Shown piece by piece: positions 12,037-23,439 of a DNA stretch of 64,000 nt. The first letter of the stretch is position 1, and the number at the start of each line of letters is the position of its first letter. Source of the stretch: Zeugodacus cucurbitae (taxonomy: Eukaryota > Arthropoda > Insecta > Diptera > Tephritidae); contig NC_071669.1 in NCBI RefSeq assembly GCF_028554725.1, forward strand, positions 12,715,001 through 12,779,000, given 5' to 3'. The notes beneath the pieces were generated by a model. That model did no database searches, was not told the origin of the DNA, and saw only the letters and a program-made list of their open reading frames with translations. Both the position numbers and the translations under genes were made by a program.

Positions 12037-13159
12037 CTGTAAACAATGATAGTTACAAGCCTCAAATAAATCACTTTCCGCTTGGTAACTGTATATGAGT
12101 ACTTCCATTATCTGCACTACACAGTTTGTTGCTGTGCCTTAAATATTCACACAAGCAACACCAGTGTACATTATGAAACCAATTTTCATTCGAACAAGTT
12201 GAAATTACATGTTCCACGAAGGTTAAAGTTTTCAAAGTACAAACTAGCTCTACATACAAACAAATTACAAATGAAAATTGGATTTTTGCCCATTTGAATG
12301 CGCTATGAACTCACATACATATCTATTTGTAAACTTAATTCGGTGGCAACGAAGCGCAACGGAAGGTGCAAACCGTATGAGTCAATATTGAAAGCTAATT
12401 CACATAATGGATTTACATACATATCTACTAATGTGTGTGTTTTTTTGTTTATAAATCACATTGTTTAGTAATAAAATACATGGTTCATGTGTGTATAGGC
12501 ACTGCTAACAAACGTCTAACAAACCACGAACAATTCAAATTAGCATATCACTAGTAGTAGGTATGTATGTAAGTACGAATATGTATGGATGGCGTCTATA
12601 AGTAGATTTCAACGCGTTTTCGAATTTCATTCATTTTACAAAGTGCTAACCGCCAATTTACACACAAATTGCCGCTCATTAGCGAATCAATAAAAGTTTA
12701 AATAGGGAAATTTAAGGTATAATAAAAGCTTTAGAGGAGTATATATACATATATGAGATTTATACAGATAAAACTAAATAAAAATGTTGGCAAAAGTTAA
12801 ACATTCTTAAAACTTGTTTAATTATTATTTTTTTTTTTGTTTTTTGTTTTTTTGAGTCAAATATTTGTTAATTGAAGTGAGAAGTATTAAGCTCTTGAAC
12901 CATTCTGTTTTTTCAACTGAAAATAAATCTCTCAAAGATTTTAAGGCGAGTCCGAGCTTAACTAAAAATTAATATTTACTTGGGATATTGACACAAATAC
13001 TTTGCGAAGCGCAAAAATGCTCTAGTAAATGTAGAAGTAAATATAAACATTAGGGTTGATCGTATGCTATAGATTATAAAGAACCATTAGTATTGAAAAT
13101 TGAATTTATTTTCATTTCGAAAAATCAATATTCGTAAATATGAAACTCATCTCAAGCTT
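12037..13159. other. Non-coding DNA without recognised features
   Basis: Moderately AT-rich with poly-T near 12825 and TATG/ACAT runs. Open frames at 12071-12297 overlap on both strands and lack domains. Confidence 0.5.
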
Positions 13160-14045
13160 TATATATCACGAAAGCTTTGGATTAATTGATGATCTATATC
13201 CAGCGCAGAATCATTCTTGTCAACAGGTGCTACTATGGACTGAGTAGGCAATTGAAAAGTAAAGTCATGTTGTTCGAATGGACGAAAATGCCCACACTCT
13301 GAAAGTTTTCGATGCAGTACCCGCTGGTGGAAGCCGAGGAAAAGGGAGACCTCCACTCCGATGGAAGGACCAGGTGGAGAAGGACTTGTCTTATTATTAA
13401 CCCAAACGATTACCCTCCTCCCGCCCAACCGACGCGTGGGGCGCAGTCCGCATACGAGCGGAATTTGCCGAGTCTAGAAAGGCAAGAGATTTTTAAGCGT
13501 CCGGTTCTCAAACTGCTCAGCTACAGAAAGAAACATTTCAACAGCTGAGATTTAAAAATATATAAAAACAAAAAGTTAAAAATTTCTGAATATTATTTAT
13601 TAAGAGAAGACAAAATAGTTTTTTTGATGCTAAATATTGAGTCAGATGGATCAAATGTGCTGGAATGCGAATTAAAATCATGACATATTCGGCAGAATGG
13701 TTCATTTAACTCAAAATTTGTTCTAGAAGATTTTAGAAATAATGGTCTAAACTGCCTGGATGAACGCAATGGGACATTAAACTTAATATCAGACAAAAGG
13801 AATGAACTACAAACTAAATCATTCAGAAGTTTTACTAGAAAAATTATACCTAGCATTTCTCTGCGACTAGTGAGTGTGGGAAGACTTATAAGTTTTAAAC
13901 GACTAGTATACGGGGGAAGATTCAATCTTGAATCCCAATGTTCACTTGGTATTACCAATTGGCGCCAGACTGCCAAAAGGAGAGATGCGTGGCGCGCTGT
14001 TGTGGACTCGGCCATAACCGCGTAAGCGGTGTCTACGCCAGTCAA
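13160..14045 (+). pseudogene. Decayed LINE 3' coding end, split by an insertion
   Basis: The plus strand at about 13270-13385 reads HVVRMDENAH, then FDAVPAGGSRGKGRPPLRWK and DQVEKDL. The family's continuation resumes at 13945-14020 as LGITNWRQTAKRRDAW and then VVDSAITA plus stop. This is the C-terminal region downstream of the reverse transcriptase in a common insect non-LTR element. Stops in the upstream part (before 13270) show decay. The 3' tail is an AAG repeat (14046-14057). About 550 bases in between are foreign and contain an antisense Jockey-type fragment. The same LINE family appears in opposite orientation at 63590-64000. Confidence 0.7.
13593..13940 (-). pseudogene. 5'-truncated Jockey-type LINE C-terminal fragment
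   Basis: An intact minus-strand frame of about 115 residues ends at the stop at 13593. It contains LPPYTSRLKLISLPTLTSRR, EMLGIIFLVKLL, FNVPLRSSRQFRPLFLK and EPFCRICHDFN, which together match the conserved C-terminus of Jockey-clade reverse transcriptases. The amino-terminal residues of the longer frame (up to 14045) are the antisense of the surrounding LINE and do not belong to it. It is a typical 5'-truncated insertion and lies inside another LINE, so it is the younger of the two. Target-site duplication could not be fixed with confidence. Confidence 0.75.
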
Positions 14046-14120
14046 GAAGAAGAAGATATCAGGAGTGCTTAACTAAAAGCTCAGAAAGCTAACTCCACTC
14101 CGCATCGAAGGCAGCAAGCA

Positions 14121-14530
14121 TTGACTTCGAGTAATTCAGTCGAAACAAGCGACACAAAATTACCAAGGATCATTTACTGCCTAGTTTTCGATTTAAAGAT
14201 CTGGTGGTCAAACACAATTCCAAATACTTTGGGCGAGGACGCTCAAAAGCTCGCAATAACCGTGGAAATATGTAGGCTCAAAGAGGGACAGATTGGGCAT
14301 ACTTTGGGGAATCAATCAGATCAAATCAGCAGACAAGCGCTAGAGTAGAACATACTAGGAAGCCAGAAGCGCGGGAGGCCTAGGCACACTTGGAAATGCA
14401 TGCTTTAATAGGAACTTGAGTCAATGGGGAAAATTTACAGCCAACCTAAAGCCTTAAAAAATAGTGAACTCTGAATACATTTTGTTGAGGCCCTTGTTCC
14501 TCAAGGAGCCTGAAGAACTAAGAAGATTCA
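14121..14530 (+). pseudogene. Decayed RTE-type LINE 3' end
   Basis: Reading across stops and one or two frameshifts, the plus strand gives GQIGHTLG, ISRQALE, GSQKRGRPRHTWKCML, ELESMGKIYSQPKALKNSEL and HFVEALVPQG. That order (IGHTLR, RQALEWNPQG, GRPRHTWRR, then the W-S-Q-A-K-A-L segment and FVEALC) is characteristic of the C-terminus of RTE-clade elements. Three stops lie within it. It is adjacent to another LINE end, so this is a local cluster of retroelement debris. Confidence 0.7.
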
Positions 14531-14857
14531 GTCGGATCAATTAAGTCTTGAACCAATTTTATTTAAGCTTTACCTTTTCGAAACTGGAATTCTTGGTGAT
14601 TGTAATTTTTTTCTTTGAAGAATGGTTCTGCGATTTTTCTACACTTTAGACTAAATTCGCTTACAACACAGGTTTGCTTATTAAGGATTTGGAAAGAACT
14701 ATTAGTACATTCAGAAGTTGTTGTTCGAAAATATTTTCGAAATGATATATGCGATCGTAGTATATTTGAACCCATATTTGCTCTGATATAAAAATCGTTC
14801 TATAGATGACTTCTGAAGATGAAAAATCGTTCTGAATCACTTTGTACTGAATACGAA

Positions 14858-14995
14858 GTGTGTTAAAAAATAACGGGACTTTTTTTTAATTGTTTTAATA
14901 ATTATTCATTTGTCTACATTAATGTTGTCCCCTTCAAAATATTTCCCATTCGATATATACACTTATGCTAGCACTACCACCAATCATGGAAACAC
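14858..14995 (-). pseudogene. Mariner-family transposase 3' relic (second copy)
   Basis: The minus strand from about 14990 reads HKCI, then after a one-base shift SNGKYFEGDNI, then KTIKKKSRYFLTHF toward the terminus, which is gtgtgttaaaaaataacggg on the plus strand at 14858. Both the coding tail and the terminus match the relic at 3811-3910, so the two are copies of one mariner family. The 5' part of the element was not recognised upstream. Confidence 0.6.
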
Positions 14996-16492
14996 TTCTC
15001 AGACTCGATTTTTGTCGGTCCTTTAAGATTCTCTTTATTTTTGGAAATAGTAAAAAGTCACACGGAGACATGTCTGAAGAATATGGAAACTGGAGCAGCG
15101 TTGACAATTGAACTCTCGAAATCCGTTAAATTTTAAAATCTTAAATCATAATTTGAGTAGAATCTTATACGATTTAGTATTGAAAAACTTGAGCTTACAC
15201 AACAAAGAAATAAAGACTGGAACTGAAAATCTTCACTCGAAACCCAGATAAAGCAGATAATATAGATATTGCAATACAACTCTGAATATTTACAATCTTC
15301 GAATCTCCATCTCTCAACTTACTAAGTTGGAAAACTCTTCTCTGAAAGTAAATTTCCAGTTGAGTACTCTCTATATAACCCTGTTTTTTTTAAGCGAGTT
15401 TTATGTTCTATTCGCTGCTCCACATATTTTGTCATTTTGCATTTTCTACACAACCCTAATACGAATGTTTTTTTTTCTTTAAACCGCTCGCCAATTGTTT
15501 AGCGCTTTAAACAAACATTTGTAACTTTGGAAAAATTCGCTAAAACTTAAAACACCATTACGACGTTTAACTTAAGTGTTAGCTGACTTTAGTTAATTTC
15601 GAAAATTGACGACTGACACGCGGCATTTTTGTTGTACAAAAAATAATATTTGTGTTGATTTTTAGTATTATTTACACATACTTTTTACAATAAGAGAATA
15701 TTAGCGTAGCATAAATTTTGTATTTCGATTTCGACATACACTTTTATTGTTGTTAATTTTCATTGTTTTTATTATTATTTATTTTTTTATTATTATTTAT
15801 TGATTTATTTTGCTAAGCGCTTTAATGTTTGAAAAAAATGTAGACTTGTTTAGCATTGTTCTTGGTAGAAAAATATTTTACAATTATTTATGCACTTTTT
15901 AACCTCACTTTTTTATTTTTTTTTTTGAAATTTGTCTAACATTTTTTTTTATTTTTTTGTAGTTTATTTATATACTCTGAGCATTGTATATTTGCATTTC
16001 AAATTGCCGTGCGCCACAACTAATTTGCAATTTTGTTGATTCTTCACGTTTCTTGCGAGTTCTCGTCTTCTACACATTTAACAATATATAGTATATAGTA
16101 GATACATATATCTATCGATGTAGTACTTTTTGCACTCGATCGCTTTACAAATATTTACTATTTCAATGTTTGTTCAGCCGAGCGTCCAAGCGCATTTTGT
16201 TGTTGTATGTTGTGGAACATGTCTGTCTGTTGCGAAGGTGCGACGCGCATTTAATTTATTTCCAAACATTATTTATTTTCTGTTTGAGTTTTTATTTTCC
16301 ATTTTTTAACTCTACTCTACTCATTTGTGCAATTTGCGTTTTTAGCTACAATTTTTGCACTTTGCTTCATTTTCGCATTTGTCAACTGCAGCACATTTTT
16401 CAGTTGATTATATTACACCGAGACATTCCAATTCTTCGAGTTCACTTTAATGCTTTTGTAAGCCAACTAATTGCTTTGGAAATTCGCATTTA
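14996..16492. other. AT-rich non-coding DNA
   Basis: T-rich tracts at 15460-15990 and no supportable gene. The open frame at 16170-16493 ends exactly at the mariner insertion site and has no domain. Confidence 0.5.
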
Positions 16493-17438
16493 ACGGGTGA
16501 TTTTTTTTGAGGTTAGGATTTTCATGCATTAGTATTTGACAGATCACGTGGGATTTCAGACATGGTGTCAAAGAGAAAGATGCTCAGTATGCTTTGACAT
16601 TTCATCATGAATAGACTTACTAACGAGCAACGCTTGCAAATCATTGAATTTTATTACCAAAATCAGTGTTCGGTTCGAAATGTGAAAATCCGCTTTTTTA
16701 TCGACAAATTTTGTTCAGCGATGAGGCTCATTTCTGGTTGAATGGCTACGTAAATAAGCAAAATTGCCGCATTTGGGGTGAAGAGCAACCAGAAGCCGTT
16801 CAAGAACTGCCCATGCATCCCGAAAAATGCACTGTTTGGTGTGGTTTGTACGCTGGTGGAATCATTGGACCGTATTTTTTCAAAGATGCTGTTGGACGCA
16901 ACGTTACGGTGAATGGCGATCGCTATCGTTCGATGCTAACAAACTTTTTGTTGCCAAAAATGGAAGAACTGAACTTGGTTGACATGTGGTTTCAACAAGA
17001 TGGCGCTACATGCCACACAGCTCGCGATTCTATGGCCATTTTGAGGGAAAACTTCGGAGAACAATTCATCTCAAGAAATGGACCCGTAAGTTGGCCACCA
17101 AGATCATGCGATTTAACGCCTTTAGACTATTTTTTGTGGGGCTACGTCAAGTCTAAAGTCTACAGAAATAAGCCAGCAACTATTCCAGCTTTGGAAGACA
17201 ACATTTCCGAAGAAATTCGGGCTATTCCGGCCGAAATGCTCGAAAAAGTTGCCCAAAATTGGACTTTCCGAATGGACCACCTAAGACGCAGCCGCGGTCA
17301 ACATTTAAATGAAATTATCTTCAAAAAGTAAATGTCATGAACCAATCTAACGTTTCAAATAAAGAACCGATGAGATTTTGCAAATTTTATGCGTTTTTTT
17401 TTTTTTTAAAGTTATCAAGCTCTTAAAAAATCACCCTT
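16493..17438 (+). mobile_element. Internally deleted mariner of the DD41D (rosa) type
   Basis: The element is flanked by TA on both sides (16491-16492, 17439-17440) and by matching inverted ends around gggtgattttttt. At 946 bp it is shorter than the roughly 1.3 kb expected for an intact copy. It keeps the transposase start (from 16607), then loses most of the DNA-binding half at about 16675-16690, with a frameshift, before resuming in the catalytic domain. It should be mobilisable only in trans, if at all. Members of this basal mariner group were described from Ceratitis rosa and other tephritids, which supports a tephritid host. Confidence 0.85.
16607..17331 (+). pseudogene. Truncated mariner transposase (DD41D)
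   Basis: Starting at ATG 16607 the frame reads MNRLTNEQRLQIIEFYYQNQ, the usual mariner N-terminus. After about 24 residues an internal deletion shifts the frame. The catalytic part is a clean frame of about 220 codons to the stop at 17331. Counting from 16666, the first catalytic Asp is residue 19 (ILFSDEAHF), the second residue 112 (WFQQDGATCHTA), and the third residue 154 (DLTPLDYFLW), with 41 residues between the last two; another Asp at 149 lies 36 residues after the second. The C-terminus (MDHLRRSRGQHLNEIIFKK) is complete. Loss of the helix-turn-helix region should abolish specific end binding. The intact catalytic frame suggests a recent deletion. Confidence 0.85.
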
Positions 17439-19200
17439 TATTTATGAGATCATCATTGACAGAACACAGTGAATGCATAATGTGATATAGTATAGACGCA
17501 CACCTGATTTTTAATAAATTCTTTGAACAGATAAATTTTAGGAATAAATATAGTAGATATAGTCCATTAAACCAAAGAACCAATTATTGGAAGGTACCTT
17601 AACCAAATCCCATACCCATAATGAGTTCGAAAAAGGAGTTTCACACCTTGGCTATATTAAAACTCAATATTATAGAATTCATTTCGAGAAGCAGTAGAGG
17701 TTACATCAGGAATCCAGATCTACTCTAAAACATAGACAAGATATAGAAAAACTCTTTATATACAAAAGAGTTATTTGCCGAGAGGAACCAAAGCAGAAAA
17801 TCATATAAAAGAGCAGGTTCGAAGCCCAACTACGACAGTCGGTTCTAAATCTGTTTACATCCATAGTTAGTATTATGGAGTTCTATGGAGAAAATGTAGG
17901 GGTTATACCAAAATCAAGCATTTTTCTAAAATATAGATGACATGTACGAACCTCTCAACTAAAACAAAGAATTCTTATCCGAAGCGAGTCGGTTCCAAAA
18001 CGAATATAGATATAGATTATAGATAAAATGAATGTGGTAGATTTAACCTAAATTATCACACATTAAGCGGCCCTATGTTCCACTTAGAAACTTTGGGGAA
18101 ATAAAAATCACATGTCAAAGCCTTGAACAAAATTAACATAATCTAAAAATCGAAAAGTATACAAATTTTTTGAAATTCGTTCGAGACTTTTATTGAGTAC
18201 AATGGAAGACCAATTGAGTTTTCCTTTGTAAAAAGGAAATGTTGGAAAGATTTTTAAACCGATCTCAGATTACAGAATTAAATAGATCGTATGCAATTAC
18301 TCCGGAAATATGGTAACTGATATTTTTTTTGATGATTGAAGTACATATTACTATTCAAGCTTTCAACATAATTATTGATTATTACCCGAGAGAACTCTTC
18401 ACTCAAATTTCATTTGAAATAATGATAATAATAATTTTTTGAGCGGAAATGTCATTAAAGAAATAGTGAAGAAAGCATATGCTATAATGGCTTTAACATT
18501 TAGCCACTGAAAGCATACAGCTTGCGGCTACACTTTCATCCTCGCCTATCCAACAGTTTCAATTAAAAATTCCAGTTTATCTTAAAGATCACATCTTTTC
18601 ACAAAGCGTCTTAAAAAGAGAAGTGTTGTTTTTATTGTTTTATTTGTCTGCTTTGCTCAATCATTTTACCTCTTTTTGGTAAGTCTAACGGTTTTAGGTA
18701 ATCAACTTATTTTAATCTCCAATAGAAAATTCAGTGAAAAGTGGCAACATAAATGTTTTTCGTCGAAGTGGAAACTCTATGAAGAAAATCTATTAAAAAG
18801 CTGCGGAGATTTATTGGCACTCCATTTTGAAGTATGTATGTAAGAATAAGCTGATAGCATATGATTGGAATACAGTTAGAAAACATAAAACTTATTTGAG
18901 CTTAATTTATTTTTGAAAATTGTTAAGAACATAATCTAAATTGGGATCTCTTTGTAGATGAACTGAATTCATAGAAGAAAGTACACTTAATTCGGTGGAG
19001 GTTAAGCTTTGATTTCCATTTCATTTCATTGCGCGATGATTCTGAAGTCATGATAGACTTAGATTATACATTTAGAAGTTCAGCCTAACAGAGCCAAAGA
19101 GTCAGACAGAATTGAAAAGGCGATACATTTTGTTACGATTTTTTTTCAGAACTAAGACTAGCTGTTTCGTGATGTTGCAGACTCAAGAAACGATCTCTGA
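17439..19200. other. Non-coding DNA without recognised features
   Basis: No long open frame and no element found. A segment near 17770-17840 superficially resembles RNA polymerase III boxes but does not fold into a tRNA (see rejected items). Confidence 0.5.
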
Positions 19201-20230
19201 AAGATTGTTTCTACTATTTCGGATCTTTAACCGTTCTCAAGTAATTTTGGATAATTTCAAACCATGAAACCTTTTCCTGCTTAGACAGAAATCTATGAAA
19301 CAGCACCAAAAATTAGAAAATCACCGGAGGTTACAAACCACAGATGTAGATCAACAGATTTCAATATCGATACAAAATAACCTAACCATATGACTGGCTT
19401 AAAATTTGTTAAGATTTCTTTTCTGAACCTAGATCATAAGTTTACTGAAGTTTGTTTAGGATCTTTAAGCCATCTCAAATCATTTTTGATAATGTCAAAC
19501 CGGAAAACCTTTCCCATAAAACATTGCGCTAAGCCAAAATTATAAAAAGTAGCCGAGAAAAAATTTCAAAATTACTGAAGGTTAGAACCCAATGACCTCC
19601 CTGATCAATAGATCTCAATATCCATGTAAAACACATAGATTTCTACAAGAAGCTGATAATCTTAAGAGCTTATAGAGCGTTATAGAGCTGTATACTGTAT
19701 ACACTCCACATAAATTCAATGAAAGATACAAATGTAGTACCGACAAGCAGTCGTCTGGAAAATACAACAAGGTACATGGATGTTATTGCGCGCCTGAAGA
19801 TTGGATTTACTGAAAATACAAGTTTTTTAACGAAATCTGAAAGGTAATTTTCACTATTTCAGATCTTTAATCGACCTCAAGTCATTTTTGATAATGTCAA
19901 ACCGAGAACCTTTCCCATAAAACATTCCGCTTAGTCAAGAATCTATAAAACAACCACAAAAAATTATAAAATCACTAGAGGTTAGAACCCAACGATCTCC
20001 CTGGTCAATAGATATCAATATCCATGCAAAAAATCTAGTTTTCTTCGAGGTTGTTAAAATATTAGCAAAATCTATATACAATTGAGATTTTAGCTAAAAT
20101 AACAGTATATACTCCATATAAATTCAATGAAAGATACAAATGTAGTACCGACAAGCAGTCGTCTGGAAAATGCAACAAGGTAGGGCACCAATAACATGGA
20201 TATTATTGCGCGCCTGAAGGTTGGGTTAGA
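19200..20230. repeat. Degenerate tandem repeats, main unit about 408 bp
   Basis: The block containing aaattcaatgaaagataca, gtagtaccgacaagcagtcg and gttattgcgcgcctgaag occurs at about 19697-19805 and again at 20105-20222, an offset of 408. The preceding part (aatgtcaaaccg, cctttcccataaaacattc, gaggttagaacccaa, gatctccctgg) occurs three times, near 19240, 19490 and 19895, with falling similarity. No terminal repeats or frames suggest a mobile element. Confidence 0.75.
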
Positions 20231-21910
20231 CATATGTTTGTTGATCTTGATGTACCAAAATGAAAACAAAAAAAAAACAACAACAACAATAATAACAATA
20301 GTAACAAACATACCGACAACGACGACTTTACTGGCTGACAGCATAAATATCAGCATAAAAACAGTTAATAAACAAAAAAAAAATTAAAAAATACAATAAC
20401 AAAACAAATTCAGAAAAAAATCACAAAAAAAAAATAGAAAAAAAGTAACAACAATAACAATAGTAATAACAACTGTAGTGACCTTTTTTGTAACATGGAG
20501 CAATGACAGCAGCACTGATAGCAACACTGACTAGAGCGGCTAGAAGTTAACGGCAGCGTAAATGGCACTTTGTGGAGTGGAGTAGATAGAGATGTATCTG
20601 TGTGTGAAAGATCGTGCTGATCTTATGGAAATATATATACATATACATATATACTAGCTTGAGTGGTGTAATGTTAAAAAATACACTTCAAAGACACCAT
20701 ATATGGAGTCGGCGGTGAAGATTTCGAGAGTGTGGAAAGGTAGCAACGAGCATGAGAGAACAATAGCAAGAAGAATTGGGCTAAGTTAGCTGCGGTGGCA
20801 CTAAGAGCCAAGTGTAAACATTTCCCTACACAAAAACATACAAATGTATATGTAAATGTTAAATGTTGACTAGATTTTTCAGATTTCGGTGTCTCCCTCA
20901 CTCTCTTTTCCGCTGCATAACACCTCCATTCATATCGTGGCTCGTTCATTTTCTTCGGTTATTTATTATTGTAATTTACTTCTTTTTTGATATTTTTGTA
21001 ACTGTTGACTTCATTGTTCTGGTAACACTTGTAGCCCGTTTGGTGCGTTTGCGTAACGTTAGAAAATGTTGTTGCAACAACAACAAGAGCGCATATGCAA
21101 GAAATCAAAATGCTACAAAATTGTGGTGATAAAAATGAAAACATGAGTAGCAACAACAAACTGACTAGCAAAACAGGTAACAACAAAAACAAATAGTAAA
21201 GCAACAGATAAAGCGAACACACACACACACATACGAATATGGCAACAACAAAAACCACAAAGGTGATCGTGAAAGAACACTTCACAACACATAAACGCCG
21301 ATAAGTGGAAAAACTATAAAAATTTGGTCGTCGAAATTTTTGGGGGAAAATGCGGTGAAATGCACAATCAAAGTGAGTGCGAGTGCGAGTGAATTACTAT
21401 GCGCGAAGAGTCAAAGAACTGAAAAGAAACGGTAAAGAGGGAAAGGAGGATGTGCAGTTGCTGCCGAGTGTCTCTCGTTATAAAATTCGATATTAAAGAG
21501 CGACTTTGTTGTTTATTGACAACGGTAAAGTCAATGCGGGAAAGGTGCTACTGTCATACTGTTTGTCGTACATATTCAGATAGTATTTACATAGATGTGT
21601 TTAGATTTGAGATAGATGTAAGTAAGCAAGCTGCATGCGCTGAGGCACGTCTTTATTTTTATTTTTGGAAAAACAAAAACCAACAAAACATGAGAAAGTT
21701 TTGACTTTGATACATTTGATAAATAAATAAAGTTTTTTGATAAATAAAAAAAAATAATTTAAAAAAAAATTTCCAAAAATTATTAAAACATTTTTTTTAT
21801 TTGAAAAAATTTGCCAAAAATTATTAAAAGATTTTTTTTAATTTTCAAAAAAATATTTTTAAAAATTTCAAAAAATGTTTACGAAAATTTTTCAAAATTT
21901 TATTTTTGGA
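20231..21910. other. Non-coding DNA with simple repeats, less AT-rich near 20500-21500
   Basis: A (CAA)/(AAT)n stretch at 20262-20480 is followed by a higher-complexity interval (20500-21500) that might hold promoter or leader sequence. No supported exon. From 21700 the sequence is A/T homopolymer-rich. Confidence 0.4.
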
Positions 21911-22222
21911 ATTCTGAAACCTTTTTCAAAACTATAAACCCACAAAAAATCTAATATTAAGAGAAGAAAGACTACAATTACATTCAAAATTGAAAAGGTC
22001 GTCCTAATCTGAGCAAACCGAGAGCTAAATTCGCCTAAAAACTGTCCCCAACCAAAAAAATGTTCAAAAAAATTTTGATATTCTGAAACCTTTTTCAAAA
22101 CTATAAATCTATATATAATCTCATATTAAGAGAAGACTACAATTTGATTCTAAATTGAAAATGACAACCTAACCGAGGCGAAGCGGAGCAAGAGCTAAAT
22201 TCGCTCAAAAACAATCCCCATA
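21911..22222. repeat. 169-bp tandem duplication
   Basis: ttctgaaacctttttcaaaa occurs at 21912 and 22081, and the following atattaagagaag, actacaatt, aattgaaaa and gagctaaattcgc occur in both in the same order. Two copies, diverged by substitutions and small indels. Confidence 0.8.
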
Positions 22223-22387
22223 ACTGAAAATTACTTAGGATTGTTTTATGCTGATTCAACAACAACAAGATTCAGGCAGTGAGGTTAAGAACGAAGAGTT
22301 TTTTATCAAAGGATCAGAAAATGAATACACCTCAGTTAATCGCTGTCGTCTAACATCTATAGATACAAAAACAGCTGACAGCTGCCG

Positions 22388-22470
22388 GAGGATCCAACTT
22401 AAAACATAGATTCCAAAATAGCTGTCAGCAGACGAAGGATCCAACTTGAAACATAAATTCCAAGAGGTAC
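22388..22470. repeat. 46-bp tandem duplication
   Basis: ggatccaactt followed by aaacata and attccaa occurs at about 22391 and 22437, with agctg preceding both. Two copies. Confidence 0.75.
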
Positions 22471-23439
22471 ATAACTAATTTTGATGATTCCTCCAAAGAT
22501 TCTCAGGCTAAATGCAAATAATTTTTTATACTTTTCGGAACAGATCAAGATGGAAGCGCTAGCTCTCGAGATTCGTTCTTCAAAACTCTCTAAAAAGTGT
22601 ACTTGATAACTCTCCCGCTATAATATTGTTCACTTCATCTACTCTCAACACATTTTTTGATTAATAAAAAGTACCGTTTATAGATATTATTTTACAGTTT
22701 TTAAACTTAAGAGATCACTCTTTGCTCCAACGACTCTCACTCTCCCACTACTTCCAACAATCTTCCATTCCTTCCTCTCTACCTCTTCCTTTGTCTCTAT
22801 CATTCCCCTTCCACTAACTTTGTTTATTTTATGCGTTCCCCTAAATCATAGATCATTTCATCAGATATGTAGACAATCCACATAGTACGAGTCATTCATT
22901 CATGATTCTTTAAGCATTTTTATGATTCTTTATTTTGATAAAGTGACTTTCTAATGCTTTGTAGCATAATCAGTGTGATATAGGCACATAAAATTCTAGA
23001 ATTTGTGTTTGTTGAAGTAGTGTGGCATGCGTTGCTTGTTGCTTGGTGTAATTTTGATGTCAGTGATTCTAGTTTACGATGCGACCGGAAGCGGCTTTAA
23101 ATGTTTGTTTACACGCTTCATAAATAATTGAGATATGTATGGTTTTTATTACTGGCATTTAGATGGTAAAATCATAATTTTTGTTATTAACATTTCGTGG
23201 AAATTGATACCTAAGGCGAATGTACAATAAATTATAATAACAAAATTAAGCGATTTTTTCGGAATTTTTTTTTTGCTTTCGGAAAAATTTCTTTCAATAA
23301 ATAAAAATTCTTTGAAACATAAATCGCTAATATTATTTCTCTTCGCGGACAAATTTTCAGAAGTACGAGGAAATATATGTAAGCTTACCTTTAATCGAAA
23401 ATAATAAAAACATAAATAAATTTCAAAAAAATCTACCCT
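22471..23439. other. Non-coding DNA without recognised features
   Basis: Includes a C/T-rich stretch around 22720-22820. The minus frame at 23149-23457 is rich in Phe, Lys and Ile with no recognised domain and is not supported as a gene. Confidence 0.5.

Noticed and set aside
17770..17840. Possible tRNA or tRNA-derived SINE (tgccgagagg then ggttcgaagcc)
   Set aside because: The two words resemble A and B boxes, but no acceptor or anticodon stem could be drawn and the 3' part does not pair. Chance resemblance.
20090..21285. Several 60-108-codon frames on both strands
   Set aside because: They overlap antisense to each other, are rich in Val/Leu/Phe from GTT/CAA repeats, and show no splice or start signals.
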